Assembly: GCF_028330965.1 (NCBI RefSeq)
Contig: NZ_JAQMUB010000052.1
Span: 1-64,000, forward strand
Direction of reading: 5' to 3'
Length of the DNA stretch: 64,000 nt
Source: Oscillatoria sp. CS-180
GTDB taxonomy: Bacteria; Cyanobacteriota; Cyanobacteriia; Phormidesmidales; Phormidesmidaceae
Of this stretch, positions 54,392 through 64,000 are shown one piece after another (positions within the stretch are counted from its first letter, which is position 1; each line of letters opens with the position of its first letter). Made by a program: the position numbers and the translations under genes. Under the pieces are notes generated by a model, which did not search any database, was not told the DNA's origin, and saw only the letters and a list, made by a program, of their open reading frames with translations.

Positions 54392-56185
54392 CTACATCCA
54401 TGACAATAGTGTCGATACAACCTCTGATAGCGCAATATCTTGGGCATCTTGGGTCGCGCGCTTAACGACCTCGACTTTGCCATTCTTCAGCGATCGCCCC
54501 GTCACGATCCGGAACGGGATGCCCACAAGGTCTGCATCTTTGAACTTCACCCCTGCTCGCTCGTCGCGATCATCTAATAACGTTTCCACGCCTGCTGCAT
54601 TGAGGTCAGCATAAAGCTGCTCCGCTGCCTTCATCTGGGCATCGTCGCCAATGTTGGGAACGACAACAATCGCTTGGTAGGGGGCAATTGCGATCGGCCA
54701 GATAATGCCGTCTTTGTCGTAGGACTGCTCCACCGCTGCCTGCGCCAAGCGAGAAACTCCAACACCATAGCAGCCCATCCACAGCGGCAGTTCTTCACCC
54801 GATTCAGCAGTATAGGTGGCTCCCATGGCTTTGGAATATTTTTGGCCGAGCTGAAAGATATGACCAATTTCGATGCCTCGCGCAGACTGGAGGATTTGCT
54901 CAGGATCATGAACGGCGCGATCGCCGACTTGGGCCTCTCGCACATCAACAACCCGTTCAGGCAAGGCATATTCTTGATTCCAGTTGCCTCCAACCGTGTG
55001 GTAGCCCGACTCGTTGGAACCGGTGATGAAATCCTTTAGCTCAACAGCTGTTTCATCCACCAGGCGCAAAAATTTAGGCTCCAGATTCTTCACCCCAGAT
55101 TGAACATAGTCATCAGACAGATCAGGCGCAATGTAGCCCAAGGGCAGAGGCTTTGCAGCCCACTTTCCTTGCGCGGCTTCGTCGGGCACTTCCAACGTAA
55201 TTACAGTACTCGCTCCATAGCGATCTGCTAGCTTGGACAATTCGTTCTGTAACTTTGTATCGTTGACATCCTGATCGCCTCGAATGCTGATCAGGACGAG
55301 CACTTGATGGCTGTTGTCGTACGTGACTTGATATAAGACATTTTTGACGATCTGAGTGGGCGAGCACTCAAGAAAGTCTGCAAGGGTTTGAATCGTTGGG
55401 GTATTGGGTGTTTCCAGTTTTTCGTAGGTGTTGAATGTCGAAGGTACGACATCAGCAGGCAAAGAGATCGCTTTCTCAATATTGGCCGCATACTGTCCAT
55501 CTTCGGTGTAGAGCACCTCGTCTTCGCCCGCCTCGGCCAGCACCATAAACTCAGTGGAGCCGGATCCCCCGATCGCGCCAGAATCAGCGTCCACCGCTCG
55601 AAATTCCAAGCCACAGCGCTGCAAGATGTTGCTGTACGCCGTGTACATATCGTTGTAGGTCTGCTTCAGGCTATCTTCATCCGCATGAAAGGAGTAGGCA
55701 TCCTTCATGATGAATTCCCGCCCACGCATCAGCCCAAAGCGGGAGCGAATCTCGTCGCGAAATTTAGTCTGGATCTGATAGAGATTGAGGGGTAACTGCC
55801 GATAGGAGCGAATCATATCGCGAGCGATCGCGGTGATAACTTCCTCATGGGTTGGCCCCAGGCCCATCTCCTGCTCACGGCGATCGATTAAGGAGAACAT
55901 GATGCCTTCGGCTTTAGTATAGGTATCCCAGCGCCCTGACTCTTTCCACAGTTCCGATGGTTGTAGCTGAGGTAATAAACACTCCTGTGCTCCAGTCGCG
56001 TTCAACTCATCCCGTACAATCTCAGATATTTTGGTCAATACCCGCCACAGTAGGGGCAGATAAGCATACACACCGCTCGCAATGCGTCGCATATATCCGG
56101 CTCGCAGCAATAGCTTATGACTGGGAATTTCTGCCTCGGCTGGATCTTCTCGCAGGGTCACAAACAGCATCTGAGAGAGGCGCAT
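54392..56185 (-). CDS. proS: Prolyl-tRNA synthetase (bacterial type)
   Basis: A 597-residue class II aminoacyl-tRNA synthetase. Motif 1 lies around [18 protein letters not shown], motif 2 around [19 protein letters not shown] and motif 3 around [20 protein letters not shown]. The editing (INS) domain, about 230-400, shows [20 protein letters not shown]-terminal anticodon-binding domain follows. The length matches the family. Essential for protein synthesis. Confidence 0.96.
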   Translation of the reverse strand: MRLSQMLFVTLREDPAEAEIPSHKLLLRAGYMRRIASGVYAYLPLLWRVLTKISEIVRDELNATGAQECLLPQLQPSELWKESGRWDTYTKAEGIMFSLIDRREQEMGLGPTHEEVITAIARDMIRSYRQLPLNLYQIQTKFRDEIRSRFGLMRGREFIMKDAYSFHADEDSLKQTYNDMYTAYSNILQRCGLEFRAVDADSGAIGGSGSTEFMVLAEAGEDEVLYTEDGQYAANIEKAISLPADVVPSTFNTYEKLETPNTPTIQTLADFLECSPTQIVKNVLYQVTYDNSHQVLVLISIRGDQDVNDTKLQNELSKLADRYGASTVITLEVPDEAAQGKWAAKPLPLGYIAPDLSDDYVQSGVKNLEPKFLRLVDETAVELKDFITGSNESGYHTVGGNWNQEYALPERVVDVREAQVGDRAVHDPEQILQSARGIEIGHIFQLGQKYSKAMGATYTAESGEELPLWMGCYGVGVSRLAQAAVEQSYDKDGIIWPIAIAPYQAIVVVPNIGDDAQMKAAEQLYADLNAAGVETLLDDRDERAGVKFKDADLVGIPFRIVTGRSLKNGKVEVVKRATQDAQDIALSEVVSTLLSWM

Positions 56186-56289
56186 GGAACAATTCTCCTA
56201 GCAAGGGATATCGAGGCCAAATATCTCACAGCATTGTATAGCAGTCATTCGCTCATTTCAGGAAAATGCCACAGGCTATCTTAAGACTG

Positions 56290-56399
56290 CTATAGCCATT
56301 GCTAGCTCTGTTAGAACAAGACAGCTAGCCATCTGGAGATGCGCTCAGCACGCGGATACTATTAGGTGCACAAGCCTAAAGCGAAGCAGCTTATGACAG
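56290..56399. repeat. Dispersed repeat family A, copy 6
   Basis: About 110 bp: CTATAGCCATTGCTAGCTCT, TTAGAACAAGACAGCTAGCC, GCCATCTGGAGATGCGCTCA and a variant of GGTGCACAAGCCTAAAG. The left tip CTATAGC mirrors the GCTATA that ends other copies. It lies in the 414-base spacer between proS and coaD; no gene seen there. Confidence 0.75.
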
Positions 56400-56599
56400 T
56401 CGAGTCAGCAAAATTCCTATCGTGGAAGGATGATCTCCACTTGCATATCCAGTTTCGATTTTCACTGTAGCCGATCCAGCTGCATGATAATTTTTGCAAA
56501 TAGTGAGATAGTTTACGGCAAACCCAGGGTTATGCACACAATATCACTGTGAAAGTTGCCATCTAGCCTCATCTATTTCTGCATTAGGTTTTGATTTCT

Positions 56600-57079
56600 G
56601 TGATTGCGATTTACCCTGGAAGCTTCGATCCGATAACGTTTGGGCATCTCGATATCATTACGCGAGCGAGTCGACTATTCGAAAAGGTGATTGTGGTGGT
56701 GTCGGCTAATCCGAATAAGACGCCGTTATTTGCGGCTGAGAAGCGCATTCAGCAGATTAGTGAATCCGTGGAGCACTTAGACAACATCGAAATTGACTGC
56801 TTTAACGGGCTGACGATAACCTATGCGAAAATGAAACAAGCTCAGGTTTTACTGCGAGGATTACGGGTGCTGTCTGATTTCGAAAAAGAATTGCAGATGG
56901 CTCATACGAATAAGACTTTGGCAGACGATTTAGAAACTGTTTTTTTAGCCACTTCGACCGAGTATGGCTTCTTAAGCAGTAGTCTGGTGAAAGAGATTGC
57001 TAAATTTGGGGGACCAGTTGATCATCTGGTGCCTCAACACGTTGCCCGGGACATATACCGATGCTACGCCAAGACTTAA
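56600..57079 (+). CDS. coaD: Phosphopantetheine adenylyltransferase (CoaD)
   Basis: A 159-residue nucleotidyltransferase making dephospho-CoA in coenzyme A synthesis. It has [19 protein letters not shown] with the HxGH-like TFGHLD motif, [18 protein letters not shown] and a conserved [11 protein letters not shown] end. The GTG at 56600 is preferred over an upstream TTG because the family begins (M)[10 protein letters not shown] exactly there. It overlaps the next gene by 19 bases. Confidence 0.94.
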   Translation: MIAIYPGSFDPITFGHLDIITRASRLFEKVIVVVSANPNKTPLFAAEKRIQQISESVEHLDNIEIDCFNGLTITYAKMKQAQVLLRGLRVLSDFEKELQMAHTNKTLADDLETVFLATSTEYGFLSSSLVKEIAKFGGPVDHLVPQHVARDIYRCYAKT

Positions 57080-57825
57080 CCTCCATCAACGCTTCCAATA
57101 ACCATGCTGCCGACAGCTCAGCGGTCTCATCTGACCAGTCTGAACGCAACAGCGAGGCAGTATATCGGCTGGACATACAACAGTCCCTCAATGTTCTGGA
57201 AGAGCTGATTCTAGCGAGTCCTCGCATCCCTTTTTCAGGCAGAACGCTGGTGGACGAGGATCAATTGCTGGAACAGTTGGATCGAATTCGCTTGAATCTA
57301 CCTACCGTTTTTCAAGAAGCGATCCAGATCTTGCATCAGCGCGATCGCATTCTGAATGAAGCCAATCAGTATGCTCAGGAGTTGGTCAACACTGCTGATA
57401 AAGAAGCCGCTAGACGATTGGATGACCTAGGCATCGTACAGCAGGCTGAGACCAGGGCACACCAGGTGAAACAGCAGCTCGAAGAAGAGTGTGACACGTT
57501 GCGATCGCAAACCCAGTCCGATATTCAGGATTGGCAAGAAGCTGCGCAACAATACTGGGAGAAGATCAAGCAACAGACCGAAATGGAATGCCAGTCTTTG
57601 CGGAACGATGCAGATTTATACGCGGCTGAGGTTTTGCAGCGAATTGAGCAGCAGCTATCGGATATGATGAGGGTGATCCAGAACGGACGTACTGCTCTGC
57701 CACCCGCAACAACAACGACCGAAGTGAACACTCGTATCCAGGAAACAACACCTCACAAGGCTAAAGGCCATCCGCAGGGTGCTTCAGATTTGCGTCAGAG
57801 TAAGTCTCGTCGCAACGCTTCATGA
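57061..57825 (+). CDS. DivIVA-like coiled-coil protein
   Basis: A 254-residue protein: a disordered start, a [20 protein letters not shown] block, then a long charged coiled coil (about 95-215) and a basic tail. The N-terminal block and coiled coil resemble the ATP synthase subunit b-like/DivIVA-like proteins that follow coaD in cyanobacteria. The function is unclear. It overlaps coaD by 19 bases, and the stop is 14 bases before the ruvA start. Confidence 0.7.
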   Translation: MLRQDLTSINASNNHAADSSAVSSDQSERNSEAVYRLDIQQSLNVLEELILASPRIPFSGRTLVDEDQLLEQLDRIRLNLPTVFQEAIQILHQRDRILNEANQYAQELVNTADKEAARRLDDLGIVQQAETRAHQVKQQLEEECDTLRSQTQSDIQDWQEAAQQYWEKIKQQTEMECQSLRNDADLYAAEVLQRIEQQLSDMMRVIQNGRTALPPATTTTEVNTRIQETTPHKAKGHPQGASDLRQSKSRRNAS

Positions 57826-57838
57826 CCCTACTGCATCT

Positions 57839-58471
57839 ATGCTGAGCTATTTGAAGGGAACCCTCGCCGACATCACTAAACCGGGGGGGCAGCGGGTCAT
57901 TATCACGATTGATGTCAATCAGGTCGGGTATGACTTGCAAGTCACGAGTCGGTTCCTCGGAGATTTGCCGCCGTTAGGAGAACCCATCCAGGTCTTCTGT
58001 CATTTGCAAATTCGCGACGATCAGCCAATTGTCTTTGGTTTTGCTAATCGGTCGGAACGGGATGTCTTCCGTCAGCTCGTCAGTGTTAGCGGCATAGGCC
58101 CCCAGATGGCAATGGCACTGTTGGATACGCTCGGTTTTCAAGAACTCATTCAAGCAGTGGTGTCGGGCAATACTCGCTTAATTTCCCAGACCAAAGGGGT
58201 GGGTAGCAAGACGGCAGAACGCCTGATTTTGGAACTTAAAACGAAGCTAGCGGAATGGCGACAGCAATCTGGTTTGGCGATCGCGCCAAACGCAGGTCCG
58301 ATGGCCAGTGTGCAGGAGGATGTCGAAATCACGCTGCTGACACTCGGCTATACCAATGGCGAAATCATGAAGGCCTTCCGGGCCATTGGACGCAACAGCA
58401 CGCTGGCTAAAAATGACAACGCTGAGGACTGGATCAGAGAGGCGATCGCTTGGCTCAGTCAATCGACATGA
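57839..58471 (+). CDS. ruvA: Holliday junction subunit RuvA
   Basis: A 210-residue RuvA. It has MLSYLKGTLADI at the start, VNQVGYDLQV and the helix-hairpin-helix regions SVSGIGPQMAMALLDTLG and TKGVGSKTAERLILELKTK, followed by the C-terminal domain III. RuvA binds Holliday junctions and recruits the RuvB motor. It starts at the ATG at 57839, as the 20 codons before it belong to no family block. Confidence 0.95.
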   Translation: MLSYLKGTLADITKPGGQRVIITIDVNQVGYDLQVTSRFLGDLPPLGEPIQVFCHLQIRDDQPIVFGFANRSERDVFRQLVSVSGIGPQMAMALLDTLGFQELIQAVVSGNTRLISQTKGVGSKTAERLILELKTKLAEWRQQSGLAIAPNAGPMASVQEDVEITLLTLGYTNGEIMKAFRAIGRNSTLAKNDNAEDWIREAIAWLSQST

Positions 58472-58560
58472 CGGAGTAGCGCCTCCAGTCGGGGCTATGC
58501 TATTGTATGTAACTCTGTGCATTATTCACTCTATTCAAATTCTGAAGTAACTCGTACCCT

Positions 58561-58830
58561 ATGGCACTGCTACAAGAACGCAAACAGGAGCTTATCTCTG
58601 AATATCAGGTTCACGAAACAGACACCGGATCTGCTGAGGTTCAGGTTGCCATGCTAACTGAGCGAATTAATAAGCTCAGTCAGCATCTTCAGAGCAACAA
58701 GAAGGACTATTCCTCTCGTCGTGGCCTGCTCAAGATGATTGGCCGCCGCAAGCGTTTGCTGTCTTACATTGCGAAGAAAGACGTCAATAAATATCGCGAG
58801 CTGATTGGCCGTCTTGGTATTCGTCGATAA
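58561..58830 (+). CDS. rpsO: 30S ribosomal protein S15
   Basis: An 89-residue S15, standard length, with [34 protein letters not shown] and [19 protein letters not shown]. It binds 16S rRNA in the 30S platform. It is followed closely by the PAM68 gene. Confidence 0.97.
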   Translation: MALLQERKQELISEYQVHETDTGSAEVQVAMLTERINKLSQHLQSNKKDYSSRRGLLKMIGRRKRLLSYIAKKDVNKYRELIGRLGIRR

Positions 58831-58861
58831 GGCCGCTATCCTTTGGTGATGGAGCTTTACA

Positions 58862-59362
58862 ATGCCTGCTGACTCTGAGAACGATCGCCTACCTTTCGAA
58901 CCTAACCGCAAACGGAAAAAGGCACCGAAAAGCTCGGCTGCTCCGGATGCGAACGAACCATCTAGGCCTTCCAGAGAGGTCAGCAAGGAAGAGAGAGTCT
59001 CTTCTAGCCAAAGAAGCTACACCCGCGAGGAAACCAGTATTCCTGAGGTTGTTGGTCGTCGAATGTTGCGGAGAATGATGTTTTTCTCCGGCATTCCCGT
59101 CACCTTTGGAATTCTGACCTTTTTTGTGAGCTATGTTCTTATTGTTCAGGGCATTGCCGAACTTCCTAATGTGGTGGTTCTGTTGGTAACGCTTGCCTGT
59201 TTTGGATTGAGTGTAGTTGGACTCAGTTACGGTGCCTTATCGGCTTCCTGGGAAGAAAATACTGTTGGAACACTATTGGGGTTAGACGAGTTTAGGCTCA
59301 ACTTTGGTCGCTTATTGGGGTCTTGGCGACAAGCTCGGGAGGAACGCCGCGACAGTGCCTAG
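58862..59362 (+). CDS. PAM68-like photosystem II assembly factor
   Basis: A 166-residue thylakoid-type membrane protein. A basic, disordered N-terminus is followed by VPEVVGRRMLRRM-like sequence (here IPEVVGRRMLRRM), two helices (about 75-95 and 106-128) and the conserved SASWEENTVGTLLGLDEF. It helps early photosystem II assembly. The gene follows rpsO by 31 bases, as in other cyanobacteria. Confidence 0.88.
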   Translation: MPADSENDRLPFEPNRKRKKAPKSSAAPDANEPSRPSREVSKEERVSSSQRSYTREETSIPEVVGRRMLRRMMFFSGIPVTFGILTFFVSYVLIVQGIAELPNVVVLLVTLACFGLSVVGLSYGALSASWEENTVGTLLGLDEFRLNFGRLLGSWRQAREERRDSA

Positions 59363-59485
59363 GATTTGAGAGTTCACTACGGTTTGCTGTCCTGCTCCTG
59401 AGGCGAAAATTGGAGAGACAAGTTGTCGGCGTGACCTTTGCGGGGGAAGATAGCTTAATTCGCTTCTTACCGCCACGCTATCCCT

Positions 59486-60994
59486 ATGACCGACTATCTT
59501 GAAAAGATTTTGACTGCTCGGGTGTATGACGTTGCTCAAGAAACGCCCCTAGAATATGCGTCGCGCTTATCAATACGGTTGCATAATCGAATCTTGCTGA
59601 AGCGAGAGGATATGCAATCGGTTTTCTCGTTTAAATTACGGGGAGCCTACAACAAAATGGCTCAGTTGGACGCTGCAACACTGGAGCGGGGTGTTGTGGC
59701 AGCGTCTGCTGGCAATCATGCCCAAGGGGTCGCCTTAGGAGCAAAGTACCTGGGTACATCAGCTATCATCGTCATGCCGATAACAACGCCTGAGTTAAAG
59801 GTAAAGGCGGTGGAGGCCCGAGGCGGTGTAGCGGTCCTGTATGGGGAAACCTATGACGACGCCTATGCGCATGCCCGCGAGCTTGCTAACGAGAAGGAGA
59901 TGACGCTGATTCATCCCTTTGATGATCCTGAAGTCATTGCTGGGCAGGGAACCATCGGCATGGAAATCCTACGTCAGCATCAGAAGCCGATCCATGCTGT
60001 GTTTGTTGCCATAGGGGGTGGCGGCCTCATTTCAGGTATCGCAGCTTATATCAAACGCCTGCGTCCCAATATCCGCATCATTGGCGTGGAGCCTATTGAC
60101 GCAGACGGCATGAAGCAATCCCTACAAGCTGGCAAACGGGTCAAATTGGATCAAGTCGGTCTGTTTGCCGATGGTGTGGCTGTTAAACAGGTTGGAGCCG
60201 AGACCTTTCGCCTCTGTCAGCAATATGTTGATGAAATCATTCTTGTGAACACAGATGACACTTGTGCCGCCATCAAAGACGTTTTTGAAGACACACGGTC
60301 TATTTTGGAACCCGCTGGCGCCTTGGCGATCGCAGGCGCAAAAGCCTACGTTGAGAGAGAACACATCACCGACCAAACGCTCATTGCTGTGGCTTGTGGT
60401 GCCAACATGAACTTTGATCGCCTCCGCTTTGTGGCTGAACGAGCTGAAATGGGAGAGCAGCGAGAAGCCATTTTTGCAGTCAACATTCCGGAGGGACCTG
60501 GCAGCCTGCGTCGGTTCTGCGAATGCATTGGCAAACGCAATTTAACGGAATTTAACTACCGCATTGCTGATCAAACAGAGGCCCATATTTTTGTAGGTTT
60601 ACAGGTCGCCAACCGGCAGGACGCTAGTCAGATGGCGGCAACATTTGAAGCCAATGGCTTCAAGACTTTAGACCTGACTGACGACGAACTTACCAAAATG
60701 CACTTGCGGCATATGGTGGGTGGGCGATCGCCCCTAGCCCACGATGAGCTACTCTACCGCTTCGAATTTCCCGAAAATCCGGGCGCCTTGATGAAATTCC
60801 TCAACCGCATGAGTCCTAACTGGAACATTAGCCTTTTCCATTACCGTAACAACGGCGCTGACTATGGACGTATTGTTGTGGGTGTTCAGGTCCCTGCAAC
60901 TGAGATGGAGGACTGGCAAGCCTTTCTACGAACAGTGGGTTATCGCTATTGGGACGAAAGCAGTAACCCTGCCTACCATTTGTTTCTCGCGTAG
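59486..60994 (+). CDS. ilvA: Biosynthetic threonine ammonia-lyase (IlvA)
   Basis: A 502-residue PLP enzyme making 2-oxobutanoate from threonine for isoleucine synthesis. The PLP lysine is K50 in SVFSFKLRGAYN; the phosphate loop is in AIGGGGLISGIA. The C-terminus has two ACT-like regulatory domains (about 325-410 and 415-500), as in the feedback-controlled biosynthetic form. Confidence 0.95.
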   Translation: MTDYLEKILTARVYDVAQETPLEYASRLSIRLHNRILLKREDMQSVFSFKLRGAYNKMAQLDAATLERGVVAASAGNHAQGVALGAKYLGTSAIIVMPITTPELKVKAVEARGGVAVLYGETYDDAYAHARELANEKEMTLIHPFDDPEVIAGQGTIGMEILRQHQKPIHAVFVAIGGGGLISGIAAYIKRLRPNIRIIGVEPIDADGMKQSLQAGKRVKLDQVGLFADGVAVKQVGAETFRLCQQYVDEIILVNTDDTCAAIKDVFEDTRSILEPAGALAIAGAKAYVEREHITDQTLIAVACGANMNFDRLRFVAERAEMGEQREAIFAVNIPEGPGSLRRFCECIGKRNLTEFNYRIADQTEAHIFVGLQVANRQDASQMAATFEANGFKTLDLTDDELTKMHLRHMVGGRSPLAHDELLYRFEFPENPGALMKFLNRMSPNWNISLFHYRNNGADYGRIVVGVQVPATEMEDWQAFLRTVGYRYWDESSNPAYHLFLA

Positions 60995-61034
60995 CTGTCT
61001 TTCAGGGAAGTTTTGTGGATCACCGTATTACGGC

Positions 61035-61952
61035 TTACGGTAACAAAACCAGACGAAATCCAAACAGAATGTGGCGTGATTCGGTGGGGCGAGTGTGCTC
61101 ATAGGCAGCGCGACAGAATCCTGGCAGATCGTCCCAAGAACAGCCCTTCATGACCGAGACTGGAACACCACGTCGCTCTCGTAGCGTAGACGTAAACTCA
61201 AACACATTGCCTGACATGTCTTCAGCACCGTAGGGACTACGGCTGAGGGGATAGCGAGCGATCACACTTGTGCCAAATGGATCAGACTGTCCCCAATGGG
61301 TAGCATCATCCTGCCATTCGTTTCCCCAAGGAAAATAGCGTCCATCCTCGCCACGCGCGGTTTTTTCCCACTCCAAGGCAGTTGGCAAGCGATACACAAC
61401 ACCGTCCTGCTGTCCCCGCCACTCAGCATAAGCAACTGCATCGTTATAAGACACCAGCACCACGGGATGATTGGCTAGACCGTCAGGAAACGAGCTGTTG
61501 GTCCATAGGTAAGGGACGACATCCTCGTAGGGATGCACCAAAAATCCCTGCTCTTGATAGGCTGCTTCTGAGATGCCCGGAGAGCGATGTCCGGTGGCAG
61601 CTACAAACTCACGATAGTCCTGCTGGGTGACGAGATTGGCTTGAATGCAAAAAGCATTGAGCAATTCAGTGCGGCGGTTGGCTTCAAATTCAAACCAGCG
61701 GCGATCGCGCAATCCTGTTTCTGCCTCAGCAATTGCTTCGGGGGACGATGCGATCGCTTGGGCAGAAATTTCGTAGCCATAGTCTCGCTCGACAGTGTCG
61801 CTACCGGCGATAAATTCTCCAGCAGGCACGAAGACAAATCCAGGCTGAGAATCGCAGCGATCGCGAGTCATCGGCTGCTCTACCGCAGAATCTGTGCTGC
61901 AGGCAGTCACCAGCATCGATCCCAACATGGCGATGCAACTTATTCCCCTCAT
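61035..61952 (-). CDS. Lipoprotein of the formylglycine-generating-enzyme family
   Basis: A 305-residue protein with a lipoprotein signal (lipobox LVTAC, Cys18). The SUMF1/FGE-sulfatase domain follows: FVFVPAGEFIAGS, LVTQQDYREFVAATGH, ANHPVVLVSYNDAVAYAEWR, LPTALEWEKTARG, YFPWGNEW and MSGNVFEF. The catalytic cysteine pair of true FGE is not obvious, so it probably belongs to the wider, non-catalytic-looking group. Convergent with ilvA. Confidence 0.85.
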   Translation of the reverse strand: MRGISCIAMLGSMLVTACSTDSAVEQPMTRDRCDSQPGFVFVPAGEFIAGSDTVERDYGYEISAQAIASSPEAIAEAETGLRDRRWFEFEANRRTELLNAFCIQANLVTQQDYREFVAATGHRSPGISEAAYQEQGFLVHPYEDVVPYLWTNSSFPDGLANHPVVLVSYNDAVAYAEWRGQQDGVVYRLPTALEWEKTARGEDGRYFPWGNEWQDDATHWGQSDPFGTSVIARYPLSRSPYGAEDMSGNVFEFTSTLRERRGVPVSVMKGCSWDDLPGFCRAAYEHTRPTESRHILFGFRLVLLP

Positions 61953-62024
61953 TGTTCACAATGTCCTCAGCAAAGACTCATCCATAGTTAGGATTTCAGT
62001 ACTACCATAGCCCTCGGTGCTGAA

Positions 62025-62642
62025 ATGAGAGTAATGGAAAATCGTACCTGGCTTGTGAACGATAATGCCTCGCTGCAAGCGTTGGAAACTGCTGATGTTG
62101 AAGAACCGCAGCAAACCTATCGCCTCTATCGTTTCTTGACTGAACTAGAGGATATTCTCAGTGGTGTGAAAGAAGACCCTAAACGGTTAGTGGCGATCGC
62201 TCCCCTGGTTCGCAAGCTACTGATCAGTTCCTACTGGCTACAGATGGAATATAAAGAACCTGACCCCAAGACGGGCTGGGGCGTTCATTTCCTCTATCGC
62301 GAATTTCAGTTCCCGCTAACAATCCAAATGGTGAGCTGGAGTCCAGGAACGGCCTCCACTGTCCATAACCACGCCACTTGGGGACTAGTCGCCATGTTGG
62401 GAGGGCAAGAGAAAAATCGCATCTGGCGCAGAGTTCCTACCCAAGAGAACCCTCACAAAATCAAGCTTGTTGATGAAATCGTACTTTCCCCTGGTGATAT
62501 CATCACGTTCACTCCAGGCGCCATCCACCAGGTTGAACCCTATGGAGATGAGCCAACTATCTCGTTTAACCTTTATGGCGTGACTGACTTCAAAAATCGC
62601 TACGTTTTCAACATCAACGACAACACCGCAAAGCTGTTTTGA
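62025..62642 (+). CDS. Cupin protein, cysteine dioxygenase-like
   Basis: A 205-residue cupin. Metal-binding motifs are HNHATWG (with the VHNH pair) and a downstream AIHQVE, in a fold with WSPGTASTVHNHATW. It resembles the cysteine dioxygenase-type (CDO) cupin family; the true substrate is unknown. The ATG at 62025 or another nine bases later may be the start. Confidence 0.75.
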   Translation: MRVMENRTWLVNDNASLQALETADVEEPQQTYRLYRFLTELEDILSGVKEDPKRLVAIAPLVRKLLISSYWLQMEYKEPDPKTGWGVHFLYREFQFPLTIQMVSWSPGTASTVHNHATWGLVAMLGGQEKNRIWRRVPTQENPHKIKLVDEIVLSPGDIITFTPGAIHQVEPYGDEPTISFNLYGVTDFKNRYVFNINDNTAKLF

Positions 62643-62787
62643 CGTCGTCGCAATTGTGGGGTTCAGCTACCGACCAAAAATGGGATGGGATGCATGATGC
62701 CAGCGAGTCTTCGCCTCTACACAACACCGCACCCCATCTCAAAGCTGAGACGTTTATTCCCTTCAAAGCCAATGCAGAAACGAACGA

Positions 62788-64000
<1,213 letters not shown>

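Overview
The window is chromosomal DNA of a filamentous cyanobacterium, probably of the Leptolyngbya or Phormidium type. Evidence: the octamer GCGATCGC (HIP1) is scattered throughout; there are bicarbonate uptake genes (sbtA, sbtB), light-dependent protochlorophyllide reductase, a PAM68-type photosystem II assembly factor and several cyanobacteria-only families (DUF3177, DUF1400, Mo-nitrogenase C-terminal domain). HetR next to a PatX-like RGSGR protein points to a filamentous lineage. Nothing here shows that heterocysts are made.

Layout. 0-6 kb: ttcA, small conserved proteins, a TerB/Mo-nitro_C fusion and the sbtA-sbtB inorganic carbon pair, which lies behind a heavily structured upstream region. 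7-12 kb: an FAD enzyme, then patX-like and hetR genes and a phosphodiesterase. 12-17 kb: a PAS histidine kinase and a metal locus (ArsR sensor, CDF exporter, and the stub of an ABC transporter gene behind a Zur-like box). 17-27 kb: rqcH, a RemA-like gene, sufE, a block of tandem intergenic repeats, a pentapeptide membrane protein and a RecD-like helicase. 27-35 kb: a degenerate metallo-beta-lactamase, a site-2 protease, and a likely periplasm/copper or redox cluster (SafE-ferric reductase fusion, TPR protein, secreted proteins). 35-45 kb: a LuxR regulator, aspartokinase, tRNA-Lys, an arsR-arsI unit and a GAF hybrid kinase. 45-52 kb: cobN, an ArsR regulator and a two-gene unit resembling a toxin-antitoxin or defence pair whose first gene is frameshifted. 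52-64 kb: housekeeping genes (proS, coaD, ruvA, rpsO, PAM68, ilvA, por).

The most interesting locus is 9.5-11.2 kb. The small exported protein just upstream of hetR carries four copies of the HetR-inhibiting pentapeptide (RGSGR three times, RGTGR once). Each copy uses different codons, so the motif is kept at protein level, and a half-site like the known HetR operator sits just before its start. This looks like a multivalent precursor of a cell-to-cell HetR inhibitor.

Intergenic DNA is rich in dispersed repeats: one family of about 110 bp with six copies and nested inverted repeats, two smaller two-copy families, and a palindromic GTAGGGTGGGCA family arranged in tandem around 22.3-22.9 kb. 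All calls come from reading the sequence by eye; no database search was possible.
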